Source of the DNA: Echiichthys vipera
Lineage: Eukaryota; Chordata; Actinopteri; Perciformes; Trachinidae
Reading direction: 5' to 3'
Length of the DNA: 64,000 nucleotides
NCBI GenBank assembly: GCA_963691815.1
Contig: OY829650.1
Coordinates: 28,139,195-28,203,194 of the forward strand
Shown here: positions 22,263 to 32,904 of the stretch, in pieces
Position numbering within the stretch: position 1 is the first letter of the stretch
How the letters are laid out: each line of letters starts with the position of its first letter
Position numbers and translations under genes: made by a program
The notes under the pieces: model-generated
Databases searched by the model: none
Told to the model about the DNA's origin: nothing
Seen by the model: only the letters and a program-made list of their open reading frames with translations

Positions 22263-25200
22263 TTAGGTGTACCAGGTGTCTGAGGAAAGCTCTCTCAGCT
22301 ATGCAGCGCAGCACAGTGTCTGGGTCATGGAGGACAGACACCATCTCCAGGATGTCTAGATCTCTGGCTCGAACCTCCACTGCCAGAGCCCCCTGACAAC
22401 ACACACCGGGGATGTATTATTAGCTATTATTTGTCTTTTTCTTCTACTTATTAGTCATATTTTCCAACCCCCTCTTCTTACCTGTCCGACAGCATACATA
22501 CAGTCCTCAGGCCCCAGGATCTACCGGTGGAAACAGACAGTTTGACTGTTAGATGACAAATGAGGAGCCAGGCAGGCTTGACAGGGAGGACTTCACACGA
22601 TCATGAACTGTACCTGGCTGATCCGGTTGTCCCAGCCCATTCTCCTGAGGCCCGCAGCAGCCAGGATGATGGCGGCAAAGTCCTCCTTCTCATCCAGCTT
22701 CTTCAGACGTGTGTTCAGGTTCCCACGCTAGAGACAGCGGCTTAGGAAACACTTCAGAGACATCAGAAATATCCATTCGGGCTTGCTAGCACCCTTAGGG
22801 CGCACTCACACTGTCGTTCTGTACCGGGCCAAAACCGGTTTTTCAGCTAAAGCCTAGTACCTTTAAGCCGTGTGAGTGCACCCGTTCCGCGCATAACAGC
22901 CGACAGCGGGCATGTACGAGCACTAGCGTGCGCACGTGTGCGAGCACGAGCACGAGCCCTACGGCAGTAGCGTTATGTCCGCCTGTTCGGACATGTAAAT
23001 AGAAGGACGGACCATGCGTGGACATTTAACAACAACAACAACAATGGTGGTGAAAGGTTCACGTTGGTGTGATGCGGAGGTGGAGTGTTTACTGCAGATT
23101 TGGTCGATGAAAAGATTCAAAAACAGTCGACAAGACGCACAAAAACTCTGAGGTCTGTGGAAAGATTTGTAAACAAAGCCACACACACGCGATCAATGCG
23201 TGTGACGTGTTACGGCGTGATGTCGTATGGACAGCAAGAAGTATTGGCCGAGGCCCAGGCAGTGTGAGTACAAACGGGGCTGGGGCGCGGGGGGAGAGGG
23301 AGGGGGGACAAGTACCCTAAAGCCCGGGTCGCAGTGCGGAAGGACAGTGTGAGTACGCCCTTACACTTCTTAAACCTGAAACTGATAATTCCCATCTCAT
23401 CGTCATGTTCTGACTGTTTCCTAAAAGGATACAATATCTTTGAAGTCCAGGTGGGGGAATCTCTTCTTCAGCTGGGCGGCGCGTCGCAGTGAACTGGTGC
23501 CAATCACACTACACCAACACACAGGATGAAGTCCAGTTACCCATACTTTTCATATGATGGAAAAACAAACATAAAACTAGTTGAACTCCTTCTTGGAATG
23601 TACCTGTTTTCTGGCAGAGCTTCAAGAGTTTTCCCCACATGTTTGGGGTGTAAAACCACGGCATCATGGGGGTTTTCTCTCCTAAACGCAGCAGGAAGCA
23701 AAGGACAGTGAGTGGTTACAGTATAATGAGATTACACAACATATGCCACTATCTTTGTCACAAGTCCTCCACCCTTTCCTGTGCCACAAATTGGTCATCT
23801 TACCAAAAAGGTGCTTTCCAATAAATGAAACAATGATCCAATAAAACAATAAAAAGACAAAATATGTATTAACAATAACATAATACAGTGTGAGCATATA
23901 CAGACACACTGCACACTACTTGTTTGAAAGTCTTTTACTTTTATGAGTAACTGTCCTTTTAAGAGCCTCTACCTGTACCTTCTCACCGGAGAGAATGACG
24001 TTCCTTAGTTCAAGTTGCGTTTTCGTCATTGCCTGCTGACAGTAAGAGTTGGGAAGCAGTGCGCACCACCTTGTGCTTATAATTCCTCTGCCTTTTTTCC
24101 TGCGTTTCTCCCGTGAGTTATACTCCGAGTAGGGAGTTCATGACCGAAAGTAAGCGTTTGCTGTTTTGTTATTCCTTTACTGTGAGTTTAATAACGCTCC
24201 TGTTTGTGCAAGTTTGATATTTTAACACCTCGCCTCGCTTTGTTTCTACCTAATATGAACTGTATAGCATACTGCCGTGCTGTTATCTATCTGAGTAAAG
24301 TAAGTATGTCATTTTAGGTTACCATTTTCCATTAGATAGCTACTTGGAAGCTTATGCCCATGCTGAAATGTTATATTTGAGTAATTATGTGCTATACTGT
24401 ATAGTCAAGTGTTTATGATTTGTATACAGTCTTTCAATATTTGTGGTTTACAGTGGTGTTAAGGCTGTGAATTATGGTGATTATTTCTTGTTCTATGTAG
24501 ACTGATGACAACACCCAGTATCAGAAATAAATACGACTGGAACAAGAAACAGGCTAAGAAGAAATGAATTCCTGTGTCCTAATCGACACACCATTCTCGT
24601 TTACTGTTAACCCTATTCGAGTTAGCGCTACTCGTTACCTCCAAAATACTACTTGTGTGAGTGCACCTACTTCAGCACAGCCCCGATGGTGAATCCTGAA
24701 GGCAGCGTGGTGGGAAGGTCTTTCAGTGAGTGAACAACCAGATCAACCCTGTGGGACACAGAGAGACAGTCATATGCATGCTCCACTCATGTGTTAGGGT
24801 ATAATACAGCCATTCACTGCTTAATATGTTTTACATCATCAAGGCAGAGCCACCTGCTACATCTGAGGCCGGAGGGAATCAAAGGCTTCTGCTCTGTATG
24901 GATTTGATGTAAATAGCCTGGAATTCGTATCCAAGATTTTTTTTTTTCCTGCCATAAAAATTGTTTTAAAATGCTACTTGAGTATTGGCACACAGTACAG
25001 CTACAACGCAAAAGTCATTACAAGTGCAGCCCTGTCAGTGGAGCCCTAATGGTTGGTGTCTGTTGGTGAAACAATGGTGTGAAGCCGGTGTGGTGTCAGC
25101 CACAGATGACGGTGTCACACTCACTCATTCCTCTCCAGAGCATTCTCCAACTCTTTGGTGAACAAACTCTTCTCTCCAATCTGCGTTCAAAAGAAAAAGC

Positions 25201-28200
25201 AGCTTCTTTACATTCATCTGTTACACTGAAAATCAGACATTTACAACAAGCAGATCCACACTGGACTTCTTTATGCATCTTCCATTTGCATGTATTGTAA
25301 TCATTCACTAATCCTACAATGAGAGGTGAGCATGAACTGGGTATGCAACGCACTGTTGTGTATTTAAATACTGACTGCTACAAGTCCTCACTATGCATGT
25401 CTTCTTGGATTATATGAATAATCAGTCAATATCAGTTGGTGGATATTATCAGCAGATATTGGCCTATCACAGACATATTGGTATCCATCCGTATCAGTGT
25501 ATATATTTTCCAATATGTGCTGATATGAAAACATTTTTTACAGAACATATAATGCAGAAAAAACAAACAGTGCTTGGGGTGATTTAGAAAATGTGTCATG
25601 TAGCTATTTGTTTTATTTTTAATAATAATTTATTTAAGGAATTTCAGGAATTGGCTGATATTCAACGTGATGTTTATTGAGCTATTTATTTTATTTTATT
25701 TTTATTCATTCTTTATTTAAATGTTCAGGAATTGACTGATATTCAACGTGATGTTTATTGAGCTATTCATTTTATTTTTATTAATTCTTTATTTAAATGT
25801 TCAGGAATTGACTGATATTCAACGTGATGTTTATTGAGCTATTCGTTTTATTTTTATTTATTCTTTATTTAAATGTTCAGGGAATGGGTGTAACTCAACG
25901 TGATGTTTATTGAGCTATTCATTTTATTTTTAATAATTCTTTAATTTCTCAGTTTCCATTTCTAGAACTGGTAAACAATGTAATACATTGTATGTATAGG
26001 ATACATTAAAAGTTAAATATTCTTTTAAAAAGTGAATTGCATAAGAAAGCAGCCTTCGGAGTACCTTCGCAGAGTCATATCGGTGCCAATCCATATAACA
26101 TTTATCTATTTTCAATTAATCCCAAAAAGTGTCTCAAAAACCCCATATTGCCCGGGCCCTAACAATAACCCAATTCTAAACAGTCTACTTGAATGCAGCC
26201 TTTGATGTGAAGAAATAATACCAAGCCTTACCTTTGATAAAGCTGTGTCAAGGATTTTGTCTCCTATCGTCGACATGCCAACTGAGAGAGAGAACAAGCA
26301 GAGATGCATTTATATGATTAACCAGGAACAACTAGTCTGTCTTTAAGGACACAGGTCAACAGGTCTTTAGGGACTTCTTTCATGTATCCCACTTTATGAG
26401 ACAAAGACTGTTCAGGTGACAGAAAGCACCGCAACAGACACACACAGGAGTCAACAAGACAACAGTACTGCAGAAGTGGACACAAGCACAAGTGTTAGGT
26501 AACATAGTGAAAAAAAATGGCTACAAGCTACATTTAACATTATTTTTTCCACCGTATCATGTTTGGTATATAATAATAATAATAACAACAATAATAATAA
26601 TGTACTTTATTAGCCTCTGTAGCACCTTTAACAATTATTTGATTCTACCTGTGCAGACCGTGAGCTGGTTTTACAGCATTTTTGACTTAATAATTAACCT
26701 TAATAATGAATAAAACTTAAAAGTGTAAATCATGATATAAATATTATAATGTGCACATGGCAAGTTGGGGCTAGAAAATGCTGTGACACGGCTACAAAGC
26801 CTCTACAGGATGCTCTGATGGAAAATGAAGCTGGGACCTACCTACTCTGTAAAGTGTCCTGAGATATCTTTTGTTATGATTTGGCACTATAAATATAAAT
26901 GAATTAGATGATTCTCACCTATTTCCAAGTGGAGGTCAGGGTACAGTTCTTTCAACTTGGCCGCCACGCTGTCAGTCTGGATGCGAGCCAACTGGGGCAG
27001 AAGAACAAACTTTAGCTGGACTGTACTGATCGTTGTGTCAAACACCCATTCACAGAGTCAGTCACCATCAACTCAGTATGAGAGTGGAGGAGGAAGAGTG
27101 CGCTGAAGGTCCTCGAGTCAGCGGCCGCAGGTTCGACTCCGACCTGCGGCCCTTTGCTGAATGTCTCTCCCCTTTCTCTCTCTCTCTCACACCCCATTTC
27201 CTGTCTTTCCTTTCTAATAAAGGCTTGAAAACTGCCCAAAAAATAATCTTTCAAAAAAAAAAGACATTGTTGAGCCGGAGCTTTGTTATCTCTACGAGAG
27301 GAGCTTCAGACATCTTGCTCCGCTGTACTAAAGGAACCCAGCATGGAACGGTGCATCAGATAACTCACATCAAACTGACACACTAAGGCTCTGTGTGTTC
27401 ATATTTCAATTACAGCCAAAACCCAAAGACATACATTTAAAGCCGCATATTAAAAAAGTAAGCAAGCAGAATAAAGTTAAGCTCAGAATTAAATGAACGT
27501 AGTACTGTACCTGGCTCTTGCGAGTTCCAATCCGGATGACTCGACTGACTTTGTCTTTCCCATCCTGTGGAGACAAAAGAGTTTAAACTCACTTTGATAT
27601 CCCATTCATATCCACCTCCATTATGTGCTGCTCCCTTTTCTCTGCGCGCCTCACCCTGATGTACTTGTAAGGTCCTTGCTCCATGATTCTGTGTCTGCAC
27701 TGAGCGTGTGCACTGTGGAGGCTATTGTGTGCTGCTGTGTCTTGGTAAGGAGCTGTGCTGAGGTCATGCAGCTTCTAGATACTGAACAGTGGTCTTTTTT
27801 TTACCGGACACCCCACCACCACCTCCTTCAGGACCTCCACCCTAAGATATCCCTGGTTCCAAAAGATAAGTGTGCCGATTCATTGAGTCCGTTATAAAAG
27901 CCAGGGAGGGGCAGCTGAGGAGGGTCTTGTATATCTTGTCTTGTATATGAGGTGTGGTCACAGCGCTGAAACGTTTTATTTCTGAATGATCGGCCACCAA
28001 AGAAACAGCTGGCTGTCACAGACCGAACAATAGATGTGACAGTTAAAGCTCATTTTCACTGCTGTTGCTGAAGTGGAGTTAAATAATAACCACATTGTAT
28101 ATCAAAGAACATATTAGCAGTGTACAAACTCAATTATACAAAAAAAACTTTTATGTTTTACGATGCCTGTTTAAAGTGGCGGGAGGCAACAACGCTAATG

Positions 28201-30103
28201 AGAAGAGTCTGAAATATTGGAAATGAAATACAAATATTTTTTCTAATATATGTTTAGTCTGTATAATATTTGTTGTTTGTATATCAGGAGTTTTGGAACG
28301 AAAATAATTCCCCCCTAGGGATTATTCAAGTATTTCTGATTCTGAATGTGAAATAATAGATTTTGATTCTTTAATGAACCGTGAACTTCAATTAAAACCT
28401 TTTACAATGAACGCTAAAAAGACTACTATATTATAGTTACTATAAATATTATTGGGTATAATATATTACTATTTAATAACAGTTACTGATTTGTTAATTG
28501 TTGTTTTATTAGTTTAAGTATGCTTAAATTGATCATAAAAAGGACTCAATATGATTTTACAGTTGTCAGCAGTGGTGGAATTTACTCAAGTAGTACTGAA
28601 CTTAAGTACAAATTTAAGGTATCTGTACTCACCAATTCATGACAGTTTATACTTTTATTCCACCTGAGGCAAATATTGTACTTTTACTCTGCTACAGTTT
28701 TTTGACAGCTGCACGAGTTACTTTACAATAATCCTTACATACAAAAAGGTGTTTTAAAATATGACCAATTGTAAAATATTGAACTCCCCAACAGTATAGA
28801 AAATCCGCCCTTAAATGATTGGTTGATTGATCAAGTAGCTGATTCATTTTTGACTTTTTTTGATAACTGATGAATAGATTTGGTAGTTTTTCATGCAGAA
28901 ATGAAACATTTCATAGTTCAGCTTCTCTAAGGTGAAGATATGCTGCATCCCTTGTGTTAAATTACAGTAAAGTGAATCATTTTGTGGTCTGGACTGTTGG
29001 TGGGACCAAAAACATGTGACGGTGTCACTAGTTGTGACAGCATTCCTCACTTTTTGTTTGACATTTTACAAACCAACCAAAAAAGGACCAGACCCAGAAA
29101 ACAGTCAACAGATTCCATTAGCTGCAGCCCAGTGTAAAAATAAATAAAAATAGCTGCAACTGACCCGAATACAAGAATAAAATACTGCTTAAACACTGAT
29201 GACTACTAATAACCTTACTGTATAACACTATATTATACATTTATATACATTTACTTTTGCTAGTGAAAGTATTTTTTTTCTGGTAATTCTTTAGAGAACA
29301 TTGTCAGTGCAGGACCTTTAACTGTAATGGAGTCTTTTACAGTGTGGCATTAGCACTTTCCCCCTGAATACTTTCTCCACCGCTGGTTCTCAGTAGTTGC
29401 TCTTCCATTCAGCACGCATTAAAAAGAACAAACAGCACTAAGACAGAACATCATAATAACTGAGACTCTGAAATTGCTTTGAGGATTCTACTACCAAGGA
29501 CACAGGTGAAGCGAGTGGGCGGGAGCAAAGAAGCTGCTCTTTGGGTCAAACTGGAGTAAGGCTTTAAAGGAGCTCACACACTAAACGCTTCTGTTGCTTT
29601 CTTGTCCGGATGCAAATAAACCTTGACCTGTGAGGACATGAACCAACGTGGTGTGTCTGCAGCAGTCCCTGGCTAACATTCGGGCTTTAAAGTTTAGCAG
29701 ATGAACAGGGACACTGAGCTTTGGTTGGATACTGTCAGAACATGTTCTGCTTACGCAATGTTGCCAAAAGATTAACACAGTGTTTTATCGTAGTTTATGA
29801 ACCTAGCAAGTCAAGTACGTGGTTAAAATGGTAGTATCCCAAAGTCAAACAGATTTCATTTGCTTTTCCTAGCTGTCCTAGCTACCGTTTGACAGACCAT
29901 TCATCCCTTTCTAACCGTCCAATAGAAAACCGAGCACTGAAACAGACACGAGGCTCGACCAATCACCGCGCTCCAAATGACGGGGGCGTACAGAAATGGC
30001 GCCCGCCGTCCACAGCAAACACTAGCGCATCATGCATGGCTCAAACTAAAACCACCGGGGAAATTTGATTCAAACCTACCGCAGAACTCGCTTCGCCCGA
30101 CAT
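19840..30103 (-). CDS. hmbs: Hydroxymethylbilane synthase (porphobilinogen deaminase)
   Basis: Cytosolic enzyme joining four porphobilinogen units into hydroxymethylbilane, step three of heme synthesis. Fourteen coding exons: 30080-30103, 27511-27564, 26919-26991, 26232-26281, 25125-25180, 24671-24748, 23604-23681, 23433-23508, 22614-22727, 22482-22520, 22273-22392, 22084-22137, 20433-20519 and 19840-20013. All are GT-AG and phases close to 1077 nt, giving 358 residues (human 361). Visible motifs: RVIRIGTRKSQLARIQTDS near residues 16-34, catalytic Asp96 in VVHSLKDLP, Arg-rich substrate site GTSSLRRAAQL, and Cys258 in EGGCSVPV, which carries the dipyrromethane cofactor. The vertebrate-specific insert follows in exons 13-14 and the protein ends RQLNDAR. 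All key residues are present. Fish can have two hmbs paralogues; which one this is cannot be told. Confidence is very high. Confidence 0.97.
20780..21019 (+). repeat. Dispersed repeat with 'atacagtctatg' end
   Basis: Sequence from 'aattaggggcgtggcctctt' to 'ttttttatacagtctatgat' resembles a widely scattered fish repeat (recalled, not searched). It includes 'caagatggcgactcccgtag' and directly abuts the truncated Harbinger-type copy. It lies in hmbs intron 12. Confidence 0.5.
21020..21236 (+). mobile_element. Truncated Harbinger-type MITE
   Basis: It matches the right part of the element at 43495-44079 ('ctacaaaagcccacctctct'-like, then 'ctttagccg') and ends with the same inverted terminus 'cagggtgagtgcgccc' followed by TTA. 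The left end is missing, replaced by the repeat at 20780-21019. Confidence 0.7.
22199..22262 (+). repeat. (TG)n microsatellite
   Basis: About 31 uninterrupted TG units ending about 10 bp from the 3' boundary of hmbs intron sequence next to exon 11 (exon starts at 22273). A second, shorter TG run lies at about 22044-22068, flanking exon 12 on the other side. The frames made of CV or TH repeats here are artefacts. Confidence 0.95.
22798..23360. mobile_element. Harbinger-type element with Myb/SANT remnant
   Basis: The terminal inverted repeat starts 'gggcgcactcacactgtc' and its inverse ends at 23360. The element is flanked by a TTA target duplication (22795-22797 and 23361-23363), as in PIF/Harbinger. 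From 23042 a short plus-strand frame reads GSRWCDAEVECLLQIWSM, like the Myb/SANT-type DNA-binding protein that autonomous Harbinger elements encode beside the transposase. It soon hits a stop. No transposase is present. It sits in hmbs intron 8. Confidence 0.85.
25594..25945 (+). repeat. Minisatellite, units of 76-81 bp
   Basis: Units start at 25645, 25726, 25802 and 25878 with the pattern 'caggaattgactgatattca', then 'acgtgatgtttattgagcta', then an A/T-rich run. Spacings are 81, 76 and 76 bp, and a partial unit precedes at 25594. It lies within hmbs intron 4 (between the exons at 26232-26281 and 25125-25180). Non-coding. Confidence 0.9.
26785..26905 (+). repeat. Retroelement tail, copy 1 of three
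   Basis: 'ctactctgtaaagtgtcctg' followed by 'ttgttatgatttggcactat' and 'aaatataaatgaatt' matches the tails at 46779-46936 (plus) and 47583-47755 (minus). This is the 3' end of a short retroelement found across fish genomes (recalled, not searched). It lies in hmbs intron 3. Confidence 0.65.
27100..27262 (+). mobile_element. tRNA-derived SINE
   Basis: A B-box-like 'ggttcgactcc' is followed by 'gacctgcggccctttgctga', a pyrimidine run and a tail 'aataaaggcttgaaaactgc' ending in A-rich sequence. The same unit recurs at 57974-58140. The 5' part with the A box is degraded. It lies in hmbs intron 2. Confidence 0.75.
27655..27684 (-). CDS. hmbs: Alternative first coding exon of hmbs
   Basis: Ten codons (MEQGPYKYIR) from ATG 27684-27682, ending at a good donor (AGG, then gtgagg). 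The phase is 0, so it joins exon 2 in frame exactly as the distal exon at 30080-30103 (MSGEASSA) does, giving a 360-residue form. In mammals HMBS has a housekeeping promoter and an internal erythroid promoter whose products differ only at the N terminus. This exon sits where the erythroid one would be expected and is followed upstream by GATA and CACCC motifs. That it is used is inference: no transcript evidence is available. It could instead be a chance ATG with a donor-like site. Confidence 0.65.
27800..27872 (-). promoter_or_regulatory. Putative erythroid promoter of hmbs
   Basis: Upstream of the alternative first exon on the minus strand lie a perfect WGATAR motif (AGATAAG, 27864-27870) and a CACCC-type run (caccccaccaccacc, about 27809-27823). 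Both motif types are typical of erythroid promoters, including that of mammalian HMBS. They are 125-190 bp upstream of the ATG. Short motifs occur by chance, so this is suggestive only. Confidence 0.45.
28570..29385. mobile_element. Non-autonomous hAT-type element, 816 bp
   Basis: The left end is 'cagtggtggaatttactcaa' and the right end is the inverse ('ctttctccaccgctg'). It is flanked by 8-bp near-identical repeats, gttgtcag (28562-28569) and gttctcag (29386-29393), as expected for hAT insertion. The interior contains 'caagtagtactgaacttaag', typical of a very common fish repeat. No transposase frame. It lies in hmbs intron 1. Confidence 0.8.
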
Positions 30104-30807
30104 GTCGGTGGTCCGATTCTCTCTGCCGACGTTACACGGATAAACAGCGCGCTCTTCTTAACACAGAGACCATTAAAAAACTGGAAATCCTTGAAAACAG
30201 TGGCGTCGCTGCTCTCACACGGCTCCTCTATGAATGGACGCGGAAGCTGTGATGTCATTGGGCCGGCTAGAGGTCATTTCCTTGTTCCGGCTTCAGTTTT
30301 CTCCTGTGGATGGTGCGCATGCTGAAATCTATGGTTGAAATAAGATTACTGTCCTTTTTCTTTATTAGCTGAGATAAAGTCCTAAAATCTTCAGTGTTCT
30401 TGAAGTGAATGTGTAACACTGACACAGTCAGACGTAATGATCAATATATGAAGACCCGGCAGAGGAATCACTTTAAAGCTAGTATCTTTCTTCCCCTTCA
30501 GATGGGACCTGGTGATGTGGCCATAATTAACACTACTGCTATATAAACTTTGACTTGTATGTCAAGTGCCACACCTATCCACCACTTCCATGAGGGCAAA
30601 GGAGAGTTCAGACAAACCTTTGAGAGGAAGTGGGAGCTGTTTCCTTGAGCACAGCTGGCACTCATACCTAGTTTTCTTGGATATGGCCCATTGGGAAAAG
30701 GCACAGTGGCATAAGACCTGTGAATAAGGGGGGGGGGGCTTTAGTTGAGAATGGCAACATTTGGTACTATCAAATTAAGCCATAGTCTTCTGAGTACTCA
30801 AGGCGCT

Positions 30808-31045
30808 TTCACACTATTTGTCACATTCACCCATTCACACAGCCATTCACACTGATGGCAGTTGACATCTACAGACCATCTAATCTAACCATTCACACCA
30901 CATTTACACACCCATGCGCAGCACAAGGAGCCATTTGGGGTTCAGTGTCTTGCCCAAGGACACTTCGACATGTGGACCTGGGAGCTGGGGATCGAACTGC
31001 CAATCTCTCGAATGGAGGACGACCCATCTACCGATGAGCAACCTA
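30808..31045 (-). mobile_element. tRNA-derived SINE, minus strand
   Basis: On the minus strand the head reads 'ggttgctcatcggtagatgg' (A-box-like), then 'ggcagttcgatccccagctc' (B box), then 'gtccttgggcaagacactga', a hallmark of a widespread fish SINE. The tail contains repeated 'cattcacac' units. It is diverged and probably inactive. Confidence 0.75.
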
Positions 31046-32051
31046 TAATCACAAATTGAAATAATAAAGGTCTTATAAATAGATTAACCATGTCCTCACA
31101 ATCAGGTTTTTTAGGACCCTTATCATGTCAGTTGATCTTGCGCTTTATAGTTGCTCTATAAAGTGTTTATATAGACCAACTATATATTCAATAGTTACCA
31201 GAAACTAAGTCAAGCTAAGAATTAGTTTAGATTTTTTGAAATGATATCACAGTGACAGTTTGTGTTGTGCAACCAGCAAACTGTCTAAAATGACTATGAA
31301 AAATATAAATGATATCATGACTAACACATAGATTCAGTATGATAAGGCTTATAATTCAGGCTTAAATGTGTAATCCAACATTTTTAATGCACTTAACTCT
31401 TTTGCAACATAGGTTCTTTTCCATTGTGTATACAATTGTTCAATAATATATTTATTTTCTTTTTTTGTATTTTAATTCAGGATATTAATGTTCAAACCAA
31501 TGTGCTTGTTCTGTTTTTTTAAGCACACCCCATTTTATCAGTAGCATTGCGGTCCAAACTCGACATTAAAATAAACCCCAAATACAAATAGCAAATAATT
31601 ATTTTTACTTTTATATTTAGTAATTTTGCAAAGCCTTTATCTAAAATGATGTATGCTCATGAGGTACAATCCAAGCTGCTGTAACTCATAGAGAAGCCAT
31701 TTTTAAATTGCAGCATTTTAATTTTAAAATGATGTGAGCATTGACTTCTACAAAAAAGATGTATTCTAAAGAAGCATAATGACATTATAACGTGTACCTC
31801 TATAGAACACCTACAGTAGGAAGGGGTTACTTGTAACTTGTACTTGTTACTTGGTATCTTGTGTGAATTCAAATAAGAGAAAGATATGGCAAGCAGTTTT
31901 AATATTTAACCGCCAGACTGGATATGTATTGCAGAAATGTGTAATTCAATTCTTCTTAGTCAAAAAGATCATTCCAGATATCAAAAATGACATTCTTCAT
32001 ATCTACAATTGTCATTTCAGATATCAACATCATTCCTACTACAATTAATGT

Positions 32052-32437
32052 CGTCACTTTTGCCATTCATGTGTATTGGGCTTTCAGTTCAAGATATCAA
32101 CAATGAAATTTTATATATCTAGAATGAACATTCTTGATATCTATGTATTTCTTATCAGGAAAAACTCCCATGTCAGGTATCTGCAATCCAGTTGTTACCG
32201 GTCAAAATGTCAGTTTCAGATATCCCAATTAAAATAACAATAAAGATATACATAATGTAAATTGACTATCAAAAATACATTCTGAGGAGTAAAAATGTCA
32301 TTACAGATATGTACAAGTGCAATTTCACCACTAAGAATTACATTACAGATATCCAGAATGGTCATTCTAGATATCTACAATGTAATTGTGATTATCTAAA
32401 ATTTAAAGCCCAATACACATGTATGGCAAAAGTGACG
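32052..32437. mobile_element. Palindromic MITE with 33-bp inverted ends
   Basis: The left end 32052-32084 (cgtcacttttgccattcatg and on) is the inverse of 32405-32437 with one mismatch seen. The interior is built from many degenerate 'agatatc' plus 'aatgacatt' units in both orientations, which also extend leftward to about 31970 and rightward to about 32560. It is non-coding and lies 470 bp upstream of the arcn1 start. Confidence 0.75.
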
Positions 32438-32712
32438 TACTAGTACTAGTAAGAATGATATTGTGGATATTTTAAATTAAAAAATAATTAAATAAAGAAT
32501 AATAAAGAATTCAGTTTTGACTAGGATACATGGTATTGTGGATATCTAAAAGGTAATCACATATATGAGTGTGACTCGATTAAATGTGAAACCCGCTTGC
32601 CATAGGCATCACCTGAGAATCCAAACAAGAGGAAGAAAGTTGAAGTAGTGCTCTGAACTTATTTATGCAACAACGCCAACATGTAGGGGCCCACGTCACT
32701 GGTTTCCTCGGT

Positions 32713-32738
32713 GGGCGGGGCTATCGCGGCTCTTCCGG
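32713..32738 (+). promoter_or_regulatory. arcn1 core promoter region
   Basis: A consensus GC box (GGGCGGGGC, 32713-32721) and an ETS-type site (CTTCCGG, 32732-32738) lie about 170-190 bp upstream of the arcn1 ATG. The region has no TATA box and is CpG-rich. The combination fits a TATA-less housekeeping promoter. The transcription start probably lies just downstream, which is inferred from position. Confidence 0.55.
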
Positions 32739-32904
32739 TGGAGACGTGGCTCTGCGCTGCTGCCATATTGACGCTAGCCAGCTAACAATCACACAACCTG
32801 AAGTCAGCGGTATATTCGCACCTTGCTATTCCAGAGTGACTAGAAATCACCACAGTAAGAAACACGAGAGACGGAAGATCGTCGTACCGCAGAGAGAGAC
32901 CAAA

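Larger units (their letters stand above)
30104..32904. other. Divergent hmbs-arcn1 intergenic region
   Basis: The two start codons face away from each other across 2.8 kb. The hmbs side (30104-30330) has CpG-bearing sequence with a CCAAT box (inverse 'cattgggcc', near 30257) and ETS-like 'ttccgg' near 30285. The arcn1 side has a GC box and an ETS site. Between them lie a SINE, AT-rich sequence without recognised content at about 31090-32050, and a palindromic element at 32052-32437. Confidence 0.55.

Noticed and set aside
22023..22404. Frames with long Cys-Val or Thr-His runs
   Set aside because: Microsatellite artefacts; the real coding parts here are hmbs exons 11 and 12 on the minus strand.
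25594..25945. Tandem array considered as a CRISPR-like repeat
   Set aside because: Units are contiguous with no unique spacers, and the genome is vertebrate.
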